25,220 bases of DNA from NCBI GenBank assembly GCA_964423085.1, contig CAYRDB010000008.1:1-25220 (forward strand). Direction: 5' to 3'. The first letter of the stretch is position 1; each line of letters opens with the position of its first letter. The notes beneath the pieces were generated by a model. It had not been told where the DNA came from and did not search any database. It saw nothing but the letters and a program-made list of their open reading frames with translations. A program made the position numbers and the translations under genes. Source of the DNA: JAUWZS01 sp964423085. GTDB lineage: Archaea > Aenigmatarchaeota > Aenigmatarchaeia > CG10238-14 > SCSR01. This document shows positions 1 through 7,349 of this stretch, piece by piece.

Positions 1-552
1 AGGGGAAGCTCCAGCGGAACTTTCTCCCTTGAGATAACCGGACTCTCATCAAGCTATTATTCGATAGACAGCTCAATCACTTTGGGATCTTTGGGAACTA
101 GCACTTCAAAGGGCAAGCTCTACTACACTTTGAACCTGCCAGACAACGCGGAAGACCAGACATACACTGTTACAGTAAAGGGAGTCGCCGGACTTCTTAG
201 TGCATCCGAAAGCTTTGAAGTCGAGTTGAAGATACTGCCGGCGGGAGCAACAACAACCACCACAACAACAGTCCCAGACACCACGACCACGACAACCGTG
301 CCCGGGATTGTGATACCGACCGACCAGATAGGTGGCGCAATCACAGGATTCTTCACAATGGCTGAAGTGCAGATGGGCATCGTCTCGCTCGCAGTCGCGA
401 TAGCGGTTATACTAGGCCTTCATTTCGTGGCCAAGAGGAAAAAACCATGGAACACTAACTACTACCAGTCGAGCAAGAACGGCGTGCTTGATTCGATGAA
501 GAAGCACGTAAGGAGGAGCATAAGGGACGAGGACTGGGTGAGGAAACTGTAG
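1..552 (+). CDS. C-terminal part of a surface protein with Thr-rich stalk and membrane anchor
   Basis: The reading frame is open from base 1, so the true start lies upstream of the window and this is a 3' fragment of 183 residues. The visible part has a beta-rich, Ser/Gly-rich ectodomain end, then two runs of threonines broken by VP and PD (about bases 247-300), a short spacer, one hydrophobic membrane segment (about bases 370-425) and a basic tail starting KRKKPW. This layout is typical of archaeal S-layer-like or adhesion proteins held by one C-terminal helix, with the Thr stretch a likely O-glycosylation stalk. No catalytic motif and no sortase-type signal are visible. The cytoplasmic tail of about 45 residues is long and highly charged. 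The next gene, a MinD-type ATPase, starts 39 bases downstream on the same strand. Specific function unknown. Confidence 0.75.
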   Translation, partial: RGSSSGTFSLEITGLSSSYYSIDSSITLGSLGTSTSKGKLYYTLNLPDNAEDQTYTVTVKGVAGLLSASESFEVELKILPAGATTTTTTTVPDTTTTTTVPGIVIPTDQIGGAITGFFTMAEVQMGIVSLAVAIAVILGLHFVAKRKKPWNTNYYQSSKNGVLDSMKKHVRRSIRDEDWVRKL

Positions 553-591
553 TGTTTAAATCTGTAAGAATATCGAGATTAAAGTGATAAC

Positions 592-1404
592 ATGCCGGTG
601 CTAGGAGTGCTTTCGGGGAAGGGAGGAGTAGGAAAGACCACACTGACCTCCAACTTGGCGGCAGCACTTTCTAAGGAATACGGAAGGAATGTCATAGTTC
701 TGGACACGAACGTCTACAGCTCCCACATAAAGTTCCACTTCGGTGTGAACGGGGAAGTCCCATTCACGCTTCTGGACGTGGTGAGGAACGGAAGAAAGCC
801 GGACAAGTTCATATACTCGCACGGGCCTTCCAATGTCGAGGTCATACCATCGTCGGCTTCGATAAAGAACGTCAACGTGTCAAAGCTGAAGGATTTCGTG
901 GTGAAGCTTTCAGAGTCGAAATACGACTATGTTGTAATAGACTGCGCGCCCGGATTCGGAGAAGATGTGATAGCAGCGATAAAGGCGGTTGACTCTTTGA
1001 TAGTTGTTACTACCCCGCAGATTCCTGACGTGGAGGACGCGATGAAGATCGTGGAGCTCGTCAGCATGATGGGGAAGAAGGTCGGCGGAGTAGTCGTGAA
1101 CAGGGTGAAAGGCAAAAAGTACGAGCTAAAGCCCGAGGACCTGGAGAAGGCGTTCGACGTGCCGATTCTCGCGTACATACCAGAGAGCGGAAAGGTTCCA
1201 GAAAGCATAGCGGCGGGAGTGCCTTTGATAAACTACGACAAGTACTCAAAGTCCGCAATCGAGATAAAGAAGCTGGCGGCCAGCCTGGTCGGGGAAAAGT
1301 ACAAGTCGGCATCGCCGTTTGCGAGGATGAAGGAATTTCTTGTGGGCGAAAAGTTCACGATAAAGCAGAGGCCCGAAGAGTTTCTAGCCAGCCTAAAAGA
1401 GTGA
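592..1404 (+). CDS. minD: MinD/ParA-family P-loop ATPase
   Basis: A 270-residue member of the MinD/ParA/Mrp group. The deviant Walker A motif SGKGGVGKT (residues 8-16) with its signature lysine opens the protein, and VVIDCAPG (around residues 114-121) is the Walker B region. These ATPases dimerise on ATP and position division, chromosome or surface machinery. Where typical MinD has a DAD-type switch I, this protein reads LDTN, a variant I associate with an archaeal MinD subgroup. The C-terminus carries an amphipathic stretch (SPFARMKEFL) that could touch membrane but is not a textbook MinD targeting helix. ATG is preceded by a weak GTGAT ribosome site. Length fits MinD (about 260-270). Division positioning is inferred; a role linked to the upstream surface protein is equally possible. 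Confidence 0.8.
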   Translation: MPVLGVLSGKGGVGKTTLTSNLAAALSKEYGRNVIVLDTNVYSSHIKFHFGVNGEVPFTLLDVVRNGRKPDKFIYSHGPSNVEVIPSSASIKNVNVSKLKDFVVKLSESKYDYVVIDCAPGFGEDVIAAIKAVDSLIVVTTPQIPDVEDAMKIVELVSMMGKKVGGVVVNRVKGKKYELKPEDLEKAFDVPILAYIPESGKVPESIAAGVPLINYDKYSKSAIEIKKLAASLVGEKYKSASPFARMKEFLVGEKFTIKQRPEEFLASLKE

Positions 1405-1422
1405 TTTTTCTGGCGTGTTTCT

Positions 1423-1833
1423 ATGGTCAATCATAGCAAGAATAGGATGTACCGCCTAATAGACCTGCTCAATTCGCTCGAGAAAAGGCAGGGAAAATTT
1501 CTGGTCAACGGCGACATACCGAAAGAAAACGGCGTCAGGATAACATACCTGATGCGGGATCTCCACACCTGCTCAAGCCAGGCGTCGCTGATACTGAAAT
1601 GCGCGATTCAATCGGGAATGGTTCAAAAGAAGGTGAATGAAGTCAGGGTTGGAATAATGCAGTTGCCAGAGTGCAAAAACAAGCTCTACTATCTCACCCG
1701 CAAAGGGCACGATTACATAAACGAATACAATAATTTGAACATAAGGTACGGCGTGTTCCTGAACTTGTGCACGCCCGAGAAAAGCAAAAATGGAGTGCCA
1801 TACTCCAAGAGCTCCGTGGATGTCTACAAATAA
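1423..1833 (+). CDS. winged-helix-like small protein, possible transcription regulator
   Basis: A 136-residue basic protein. Residues about 8-65 look helical with a pattern compatible with a helix-turn-helix (helix, the CSSQASLIL segment as candidate recognition helix). The segment LYYLTRKGHDYINEY (about residues 87-101) matches the wing and dimer-helix signature YxLTxKGxxYLxxY common in archaeal winged-helix proteins. It starts 18 bases after the MinD-like gene on the same strand and is probably co-transcribed. The C-terminal 30 residues are low in structure and contain a cysteine. I do not recognise a specific family, and DNA binding is inferred from the pattern only. Confidence 0.6.
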   Translation: MVNHSKNRMYRLIDLLNSLEKRQGKFLVNGDIPKENGVRITYLMRDLHTCSSQASLILKCAIQSGMVQKKVNEVRVGIMQLPECKNKLYYLTRKGHDYINEYNNLNIRYGVFLNLCTPEKSKNGVPYSKSSVDVYK

Positions 1834-1854
1834 AATAAAGAAAAATCAAAGAAC

Positions 1855-2277
1855 TTAGCACTCGACTATCTTTATCTTGAATGTCAAATCTTTTCCCGCA
1901 AGCGGGTGGTTAAAGTCGACTGTGACAGTTTCGTTCTCCACCTTCATTATCTTCGCGGGTATCTTCATCCCGTTCGGAAGGTTCATGACCAGCAGCATGC
2001 CGGCCTTTATCTCCTGGTCTTTAGGGAAGTTCTCCTTCGGAACCTGCTGCACAGCCTCCGGGCTCGGCTCGCCGTACGCGTCGGCGCACTTTATTTTCAC
2101 TTCCTTCTCCTCGCCCTTGGACATGCCTATCACGGCATTGTCAAACCCTGGTATGACCTGTCCGGAGCCGGCTTCAAATTCGAGAGGCCCGTGCTTTTCG
2201 GAACTGTCAAAAACCATTCCGTCGTCGAGGCTTCCTGTGTATTCGACCTTTATCTTGTCTCCTTTCTTTATAGCCAA
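1855..2277 (-). CDS. slyD: FKBP-type peptidyl-prolyl isomerase, SlyD-like
   Basis: A 140-residue FKBP of the SlyD/short archaeal type: a prolyl cis-trans isomerase and folding chaperone in the cytoplasm. Visible signatures are VEYTGSLDDGMVFDSS at the N-terminus, the GSGQVIPGFDNAVIGM segment that forms part of the isomerase pocket, an inserted IF (chaperone) domain in the middle (about residues 68-120, with YGEPSPEAVQQVP), and the closing DFNHPLAGKDLTF motif. The metal-binding His-rich tail of E. coli SlyD is absent. The start is taken as TTG because a good Shine-Dalgarno AAAGGAG sits about eight bases upstream and no in-frame ATG is available. The gene converges with the winged-helix-like gene, leaving 21 bases between them. 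Confidence 0.92.
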   Translation of the reverse strand: MAIKKGDKIKVEYTGSLDDGMVFDSSEKHGPLEFEAGSGQVIPGFDNAVIGMSKGEEKEVKIKCADAYGEPSPEAVQQVPKENFPKDQEIKAGMLLVMNLPNGMKIPAKIMKVENETVTVDFNHPLAGKDLTFKIKIVEC

Positions 2278-2403
2278 TCAATCAACTCCTTTCATTCTAA
2301 ACAAGCGCAGGACTCGTTTGAATAGAAAAAGATTCGGTCCGGACACTTAAAAGTGTTAGGTACGACCGCAAAATGATTTAACTTTTGGGGAGTAGTTGAA
2401 ATT

Positions 2404-2859
2404 ATGTCGGTTCTGGACAAGCTGCTTCGGGAGGTTGCGGAGTCCGGATTCCCGGAGATGATGTCCCAGGACGTGAAGATATCATATTCCAATATTCTGA
2501 ACAGCTTCGACTCCTACGAGAACGTGAACGGCCAGTGGCACATAGAGCTGGACAGAAAGCTGGTCAAGGCATCGAAAAGCGCCAAAAAAGGGGCGATTGC
2601 TCACGCACTCGCACATGTGGTTGAAGAGATGAGCATGTCCAAAAAAGAAGAGGTTTTGGACCGGGCGCTTTACATAATTTCCAGAAAATACAGGATTCTT
2701 GAAGAACGGAACACGGACCTTTCTGTGATAACCAGGGGGTTCGGGAAGGAGCTGCTGGATCTCGATGAATACCTTGAGAAAAGGGGATACGATTTTGGTT
2801 CGGACAGCGGCATATCCACGTATGAACTGAGAAGGATTTTCAGTCGCAGAGAGCCCTGA
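2404..2859 (+). CDS. metallopeptidase-like protein with degenerate HExxH (HALAH)
   Basis: A 151-residue protein resembling small archaeal zinc-peptidase-like proteins in which a GxxAHELAH helix is followed by an ExxTD segment and a VIxRGFGxxLL helix. Here the helix reads AIAHALAHVVEE (residues 64-75) with H67 and H71 kept but the catalytic glutamate replaced by A68 (codon GCA at 2605-2607, one base from GAA). The distal segment EERNTD (residues 100-105) and VITRGFGKELL are kept. I read this as a pseudo-enzyme, a metal-binding scaffold, or a single-base change. It overlaps the convergent CBS gene by 20 bases. A TATA-like ATGATTTAACTT lies about 30 bases upstream. Family membership is from motif memory, not a search. 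Confidence 0.55.
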   Translation: MSVLDKLLREVAESGFPEMMSQDVKISYSNILNSFDSYENVNGQWHIELDRKLVKASKSAKKGAIAHALAHVVEEMSMSKKEEVLDRALYIISRKYRILEERNTDLSVITRGFGKELLDLDEYLEKRGYDFGSDSGISTYELRRIFSRREP

Positions 2860-3331
2860 TCAAATCGGCCCTTGCTATTATACCCACCAGCTTCTTGTCC
2901 TTGACCACAGGCAGCCTGTTTATGTGCCTGTTCTCCATCATCTGGGCCGCCTCGAAAACGCTTGTTTCGGGCGACACAGAGACAACCCTCTTGCTCATAA
3001 CGTCCTTGACCTCTATCTTGGACAGCTTATCCATGCTCTTCTTTATTTTAATCTGGTCCTTGCCGAGGCTTATGAACTGGGCGAACATGAGCCAAATCGA
3101 GAACTGGGAGATGTCTCCGAGAACGCTCTTCAGGTTGCAAAGCCCGATTCCCATGAACTTTACGATGTCGGACTCGCTTATCACTCCTATGATTTCCTTG
3201 TTCGTGGAGGACTTTACCACAGGCGCCCCCGATATCTCGCGCTTTGAGAATATTTTCGCAGCCTTGAAGATGGTGTCGTACGGAGTCACGTAAGCCACCC
3301 TCCTGCTCATGTAGTCTTTTACCTTCTTCAT
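2840..3331 (-). CDS. tandem CBS-domain protein
   Basis: A 163-residue soluble protein made of two CBS motifs. The first (about residues 4-60) reads VKDYMSRRVAYVTPYDTIF then GAPVV and IIGVISESDIV; the second (about residues 105-162) reads VKDVMSKRVVSVSPETSVFEA then INRLPVV and LVGIIARADLI. They are joined by a roughly 40-residue linker. CBS pairs form Bateman modules that bind adenosyl nucleotides and act as energy or redox sensors; no effector domain is fused, so it probably works with a partner or as a regulator. The bound ligand cannot be told from sequence. The gene ends inside the 3' end of the convergent metallopeptidase-like gene. Confidence 0.9.
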   Translation of the reverse strand: MKKVKDYMSRRVAYVTPYDTIFKAAKIFSKREISGAPVVKSSTNKEIIGVISESDIVKFMGIGLCNLKSVLGDISQFSIWLMFAQFISLGKDQIKIKKSMDKLSKIEVKDVMSKRVVSVSPETSVFEAAQMMENRHINRLPVVKDKKLVGIIARADLIRALCD

Positions 3332-3377
3332 AAAAGTCTAATAATAATTTGGTGTTTGTTTTAAAAATGCGTTCTTT

Positions 3378-3707
3378 CTATCCGACCCTGCTTCCGGGGC
3401 TGACTTCCTTCTCTGGCTTCAGCAACACAACATTCTCCCCGTCCTCGGCGGCGAATATCATGCACTGGGACTCCACTCCCATTATCTGCCTCCTCTCGAG
3501 GTTCGTTATGAAAAGGAACTCCTGGCCAACGACCTGCTCCGGAGTGTAGTGCTTGGATATTCCTGAAACAGCCTGAAGCTTCTGGTCGCCGAAATCCACG
3601 ATAAGCTTCAGCAGCTTCTTCGCGCCCTCTATGGGCTCGGCAGACTCGACCTTTCCCACTCTCAGTTCCATCTTCTCCACGTCCCCGAAGCTTATTGTGT
3701 CTGCCAT
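3378..3707 (-). CDS. free-standing tRNA-binding OB-fold domain, MetRS C-terminal type
   Basis: A 109-residue protein equal to the C-terminal tRNA-binding (EMAP/ARC1/CsaA-type OB-fold) domain of methionyl-tRNA synthetase. Signatures are DVEKMELRVGKVESAEPIEGAKKLLKL shortened to its core (MELRVGKV), LQAVSGI, the YTPE loop, VGQEFLFITNL and the closing LLKPEKEVSPGSRVG pattern. In many bacteria this domain is fused to MetRS and gives dimerisation and tRNA affinity. The MetRS encoded at 4369-5913 lacks it, so this gene likely supplies the domain in trans. It is on the same strand as MetRS but a 203-residue orphan on the opposite strand lies between them. ATG start; upstream region is shared with that divergent orphan. 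Confidence 0.88.
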   Translation of the reverse strand: MADTISFGDVEKMELRVGKVESAEPIEGAKKLLKLIVDFGDQKLQAVSGISKHYTPEQVVGQEFLFITNLERRQIMGVESQCMIFAAEDGENVVLLKPEKEVSPGSRVG

Positions 3708-3760
3708 AAAATAGAGTTTCGTTTAAAACACATATAACTTTTGCTGTTCAATTAATTGAC

Positions 3761-4372
3761 ATGGCATTCGAGCCCGAATCCCAGATAAGAAGCCTTTACA
3801 ACGGATATGACAGGGAACTTACACCGGGCCTCAGCAGCGGATTGGTGACATTCAACATTCCAAACTCTGCGCCCACTGGCTTTCTAAGAAAATTTATTGA
3901 TGTTTTAAACGCGGGTTCCAAGAGCGTCAGGTACCATGCGATTAAAAAAATGGACAGAACGCTACTTGATTTGAGGAGGAAAAACGAGTTTGTGCCAATC
4001 GGCTACATAGACTCGTTCAACATGGTATTCACCCATGTCCGCAACAGCGTAAAACCTTCCGACTTGAATTTCGACAGCAAGGAAAAATTCGGAGTTTCTC
4101 TCTGCCCGATAAGGGAGATGGGATATGCGTTCTGCGTGTTCCAGCCGGGCAGGGTTCCAGTGGCCCTGGTGAGCTATGCAGATCCTGACGGGCACATGCT
4201 GAAGGTGCACGGCTCGAACAAGTCCCCTGTGTACAACAACCCGCCAAATATCACGCTAACAGTTGAAGACATGTACGACATAGATTCGTCGAGCAGAGTG
4301 GTAAGGGGCCATACCGCATATATGAAAAAATACAAAAGGCTCGAAAATCCGGTCAGCGTTATACGATTCTAG
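3761..4372 (+). CDS. orphan protein, 203 residues
   Basis: I do not recognise this protein. It is soluble, with no signal peptide or membrane helix, mixed alpha/beta in character, with a basic helix-rich centre (around FLRKFIDVL, and RYHAIKKMDRTLLDLRRK) followed by a beta-rich C-terminal half containing CPIREMGYAFCVF and RVPVALVSYADPDGHML. The two cysteines in the beta half are not spaced as a zinc site. It has a TATA-like CATATAAC about 25 bases before the ATG, suggesting a leaderless transcript. It is inserted, on the opposite strand, between MetRS and its free-standing tRNA-binding domain, and shares its stop codon bases CTAG with MetRS. Confidence 0.65.
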   Translation: MAFEPESQIRSLYNGYDRELTPGLSSGLVTFNIPNSAPTGFLRKFIDVLNAGSKSVRYHAIKKMDRTLLDLRRKNEFVPIGYIDSFNMVFTHVRNSVKPSDLNFDSKEKFGVSLCPIREMGYAFCVFQPGRVPVALVSYADPDGHMLKVHGSNKSPVYNNPPNITLTVEDMYDIDSSSRVVRGHTAYMKKYKRLENPVSVIRF

Positions 4373-5913
4373 TCCTCTATCTTCTTGAAAAGCGGCGCTA
4401 TCTCTCCTATAGAGTGCCCCGGTTCGAGAACGAGCTTGTCCGCGTCCTTCAGCTTCTGCTCGTGAACGCTCCCTTCCATGCCGAGCTGGGACCACATTGC
4501 CTCGGCTGTGGAAGGCAGGAACGGAGAAATAAGAACAGCCAAAGACCTGACCATGTTTGTCGCAATGTACATCGTGTTCTTCGCGTCTGTCCTATCCCTT
4601 CTCACAGCCTCCCAAGGCTGCTTCTTCTGGAAGTACTGGTTTCCGATTGCGGCCAGCTCAAGGACAGAGTGAAGCGCATCCCTGATTCTGAAACTCTCCA
4701 TGTGCGACTGGACGTCCGATTTGGCTTTCTTCAAACTCTCCAGAATTGCGTTGTCGTCGTCCCTGTACTCGCCTGGATCGGTGACAGCCGCGTTGAAGTT
4801 GGCCTTGAGGAAGCTCAGCGTGCGGAAAACAAAGTTGCCAAAATTGCCTATGAGCTCGTTGTTGGTCTTCTCAATAAGCCTGGATTCTGAAAAGTCGCCG
4901 TCGTCGAAAGTCGGTATCTCGTTCAGCAGAAAGTATCTCAAAATATCGGAACCGTATTTCTTAATCATATCGAACGGGTCCACTACGTTCCCCACGCTCT
5001 TGCTCATCTTCTGTCCTTCAGCGGTCACATAGCCGTGCACAAATATCGTCTTAGGAAGCGGCAATCCGGCTGAAAGGAGCATGGCCGGCCAGTACAGAGT
5101 GTGGAACCTGCTTATTCCCTTTCCTATGACGTGCGCGTCCGCGGGCCACCATTTGGAAAAGCTCTGCTCGTCCCTACCCCATCCGACGCCCGTCAGGTAG
5201 CAGCTCAGCGCGTCGAACCATACGTACATTGTCTGCGAGCTGTCGCCAGGCACGTAGACGCCCCATCCCTTGGAGCGCTTGACAGACCTGGATATGCTAA
5301 AGTCCTCCAGGCCTTCCTGCACAAATGTGAGCATCTCGTTCCTCCTCTTCTCCGGAATTATGTTGATGGCTCCGCTCCTGATGAGCTCGCCTATCTTTTC
5401 GGTGTAGTTGGACAGCTTGAAAAAGTAGTTCTCCTCCTCCACGAGCTCCGGCTTCCTACCGTGCTCGGGGCACTTGCCATCCACGAGGTCGGACTCTTTC
5501 ACGAACGCCTCGCAGCCCACGCAGTACATGCCGCTGTAGCTCTTCTTGTAGATGTCGCCGGACTTGTCGCATAGCTCCCATAGCTTGTTGACGCCGGGCC
5601 AGTGCTCCTGCTTTGAGGACGAGCGAACAAAAGAGTCGAACGACAGCCCTATCTTCTTAGCCAAATCCATGAAGACAGCGGAGTTTCTGTCGCACAGGTC
5701 CTTGGTGCTCATGCCGTGGTCTTCGGCGGCCTGCACGTTCTTCAGGCTGTTCTCGTCCGCGCCCGTGACCAGGAACACTTCCCTCCCGGCCAGCCTGTTG
5801 AACCTGGCAATCGCATCGGTCTGCACGAACTCGAGCGCGTGCCCTATATGAGGAGCCGCGTTCACGTAAGGAATGGCTGTTGTTATGTAAAACTTTTCTG
5901 AGACTTTGACCAC
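4369..5913 (-). CDS. metG: methionyl-tRNA synthetase, catalytic body without C-terminal domain
   Basis: A 514-residue class I synthetase that charges tRNA-Met. The HIGH motif is PHIGHALEF (residues 21-29) and the KMSKS loop is exactly KMSKS (residues 302-306). A single zinc knuckle YCVGCEAF...GKCPEHGR lies in the connective domain, and WFDALSCYLTG matches the methionine pocket. The anticodon-binding helical domain follows and the protein stops at about the length of a MetRS lacking the C-terminal OB domain. The TTAIPYVNAAPHIGH opening looks like bacterial MetRS rather than the usual archaeal form with two knuckles, so ancient transfer is possible. The start is GTG with no ATG nearby. Its missing domain is encoded separately at 3378-3707. 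Confidence 0.95.
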   Translation of the reverse strand: MVKVSEKFYITTAIPYVNAAPHIGHALEFVQTDAIARFNRLAGREVFLVTGADENSLKNVQAAEDHGMSTKDLCDRNSAVFMDLAKKIGLSFDSFVRSSSKQEHWPGVNKLWELCDKSGDIYKKSYSGMYCVGCEAFVKESDLVDGKCPEHGRKPELVEEENYFFKLSNYTEKIGELIRSGAINIIPEKRRNEMLTFVQEGLEDFSISRSVKRSKGWGVYVPGDSSQTMYVWFDALSCYLTGVGWGRDEQSFSKWWPADAHVIGKGISRFHTLYWPAMLLSAGLPLPKTIFVHGYVTAEGQKMSKSVGNVVDPFDMIKKYGSDILRYFLLNEIPTFDDGDFSESRLIEKTNNELIGNFGNFVFRTLSFLKANFNAAVTDPGEYRDDDNAILESLKKAKSDVQSHMESFRIRDALHSVLELAAIGNQYFQKKQPWEAVRRDRTDAKNTMYIATNMVRSLAVLISPFLPSTAEAMWSQLGMEGSVHEQKLKDADKLVLEPGHSIGEIAPLFKKIED

Positions 5914-5950
5914 CTTTCGGTTAGGAGGTGTTTAACCGCAAAACTATGTT

Positions 5951-6283
5951 CTATCGCATTATCTTTGCGAATTTGGGCGTGAGCACAATGTACCCCTCGT
6001 CCATTCCGACTATGTCCCATCCGAACTGCATGCACCTTCTCTTTATCATCTGGACCGTCTGCTTGAACTGCCCGAGGTCCTTTTTCTGCAGGTCGTTCAC
6101 CTTTAGCAAAAGTATGTTTCCGGATTTCAGGAATTTCTCGATTCTTTCAACGTCGTTCACGCCGCCCAGGTTTTCTACGCGCACGTAGACCTTCTCGACA
6201 GGCTGCTCGTCCTCTTCCATCGGGAGCTCTATCTGCTCCTCCTCGTTCTTGGTTATCCTTTTCAAAGAATCCATGAATCCCAT
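5951..6283 (-). CDS. sepF: SepF, cell division protein
   Basis: A 110-residue SepF homologue, the protein that tethers FtsZ to the membrane in archaea and many bacteria. The N-terminal MGFMDSLKRI is a short amphipathic membrane-targeting helix, followed by an acidic linker (EEEQIELPMEEDEQ) and the globular SepF domain with VENLGGVNDVERIEKFL, ILLLKVNDL and a closing GMDEGYIVLTP strand pair. I chose the ATG at 6283 because it is preceded by GGTG seven bases upstream and begins exactly with the membrane helix; an in-frame TTG at 6304 would add seven residues. It sits behind MetRS on the same strand (37 bases between MetRS start and SepF stop) and diverges from the next gene. Confidence 0.85.
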   Translation of the reverse strand: MGFMDSLKRITKNEEEQIELPMEEDEQPVEKVYVRVENLGGVNDVERIEKFLKSGNILLLKVNDLQKKDLGQFKQTVQMIKRRCMQFGWDIVGMDEGYIVLTPKFAKIMR

Positions 6284-6318
6284 GCCTACACCTTGAATAT
6301 TCAATATGGTTTAATGGA

Positions 6319-6326
6319 TTTAAATA
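6319..6326 (+). promoter_or_regulatory. TATA box for the 94-residue orphan
   Basis: TTTAAATA lies 21-28 bases ahead of the ATG at 6347, the spacing expected for an archaeal TATA box that gives a leaderless transcript. The region between the divergent sepF gene and this gene is only 63 bases, so the opposite-strand promoter must overlap it. Confidence 0.5.
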
Positions 6327-6346
6327 TTGAGTTTCAGTTTATTTTC

Positions 6347-6631
6347 ATGTCTTCAAAACAAGTCGGCCTGTGCGACGGCACAGCCTGGCTGAACTACGAC
6401 GCTGTGATGGGCCTTAACGAGGGAAAGGAGGCGGCTCTTGTATACGAGTCGCTGCACAACGGTAAGAAATTCGTTGATGTAATCGAAGGCAGGATTGTCA
6501 GGGGGCCGGTTTTCTACAAAATCGAAGGACGGAACTCCGAAGTTTCAATGGACATGCCTCCCGGACTGAAGGGGGAGCTTTTCATCGAAGGAAGGACTTA
6601 CTATCTTTCTGTCATGAAAAGAGTCTGGTAG
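6347..6631 (+). CDS. orphan 94-residue protein, single-domain paralogue of the downstream gene
   Basis: Unrecognised, soluble, mostly beta in pattern. Its residues about 20-94 align by eye with the C-terminal third of the next gene (6673-7338): shared features are an LN[E/K] start, a central IxGxVxxxG/RG turn followed by FYxIxxR/WR, and the closing block PGxxxELxxGxxTYxxxxM. This suggests a small beta-barrel-like module present alone here and fused to an extra N-terminal domain downstream. The ATG at 6347 is chosen over an upstream TTG (6293) because a TATA box is correctly placed for it and the upstream stretch would overlap sepF. Probably transcribed on its own promoter. Confidence 0.6.
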   Translation: MSSKQVGLCDGTAWLNYDAVMGLNEGKEAALVYESLHNGKKFVDVIEGRIVRGPVFYKIEGRNSEVSMDMPPGLKGELFIEGRTYYLSVMKRVW

Positions 6632-6672
6632 TTAGAATAACGGATTTAAAGGTTGTTTCTCATTTCTATCAA

Positions 6673-7338
6673 ATGGTTTTGCGCGAAGAATTGAATCACA
6701 TTGAGGACCTTTTCAGCTCCAAAGGCTGGAACCTGTACGAAAGGAAAAGGGGCGAAAGCTTCGAAAGAACGATATCCAGAGGGCCGGCTGATTCGCTGGA
6801 GACGCGCAAAAGATATTACACTTTTCCCAAAGTGAGCGATCCCTGCGATCCAGAGCTTGTAGAATCTTTCATAAGGGGGTATAACTTTTTTCCAGTAATA
6901 AATATTTCGAAAAATGTCGGAATGTTCAGGAAGTCCAACAGCGAGTCCTGCACGTATGATATTGTATTTTTCGGATCTGAAATATTCGTCCATTACATGG
7001 AAATGCTTGACGAAAATGTAAGATTTACAAGGCCTCACCGCGTGTCTCTGGACTACAAGACATTCAAAAGCTCAATCGAGACCCTTCAGGACATAAGCCT
7101 ATTCGAGTCGGCGATTAAATACGAGAATGTGATGAGCTCGGCGCTGAACAAAAAGGCAAGCGTTGTCTGCTTTTCAACGGACGGCTCGTCAGTCGGCATA
7201 GCGAAGATAGACGGAGTAGTCAAGAAGAGAGGCAGCTTTTACATAGCGTGGAGAGACGGTTTCATGGTTCTTTATCCAGGAATGAACGCAGAGCTGATTG
7301 TAGGTAAAAAAACCTACGACATGACACTGCTAGTGTAA
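6673..7338 (+). CDS. orphan 221-residue two-part protein
   Basis: No family recognised. Residues 1 to about 145 form a mixed domain with many aromatic and charged residues, including RYYTFPKVSDPCDPELVESF and a hydrophobic YDIVFFGSEIFVHYMEM strand pair. Residues about 150-221 resemble the whole of the upstream 94-residue protein (PGMNAELIVGKKTYDMT against PGLKGELFIEGRTYYLS). No signal peptide or transmembrane helix. A TTTAAA box at about 6645-6650 lies 25 bases before the ATG, so the transcript is likely leaderless and separate from the upstream gene. It converges with the NYN gene with only 11 bases between the two stops. Confidence 0.6.
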   Translation: MVLREELNHIEDLFSSKGWNLYERKRGESFERTISRGPADSLETRKRYYTFPKVSDPCDPELVESFIRGYNFFPVINISKNVGMFRKSNSESCTYDIVFFGSEIFVHYMEMLDENVRFTRPHRVSLDYKTFKSSIETLQDISLFESAIKYENVMSSALNKKASVVCFSTDGSSVGIAKIDGVVKKRGSFYIAWRDGFMVLYPGMNAELIVGKKTYDMTLLV

Positions 7339-7349
7339 AAAACCTGGGA

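Noticed and set aside
123..380. Minus-strand open frame with runs of valine
   Set aside because: It is the reverse of the Thr-rich stalk (ACA/ACC repeats read as TGT/GGT) of the surface protein; no start context and no protein-like pattern.
5101..5574. Long plus-strand frame inside metG
   Set aside because: Composition is Pro/Arg/His-rich with no pattern, as expected of an antisense shadow of a well-conserved synthetase.
5922..5930. GGAGGTG on the plus strand, looks like a strong ribosome site
   Set aside because: The frame that follows is antisense to sepF and has no protein-like pattern; sepF on the minus strand is the real gene.
6293..6346. Upstream TTG extension of the 94-residue orphan
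   Set aside because: It would overlap sepF and ignore a well-placed TATA box for the ATG at 6347.
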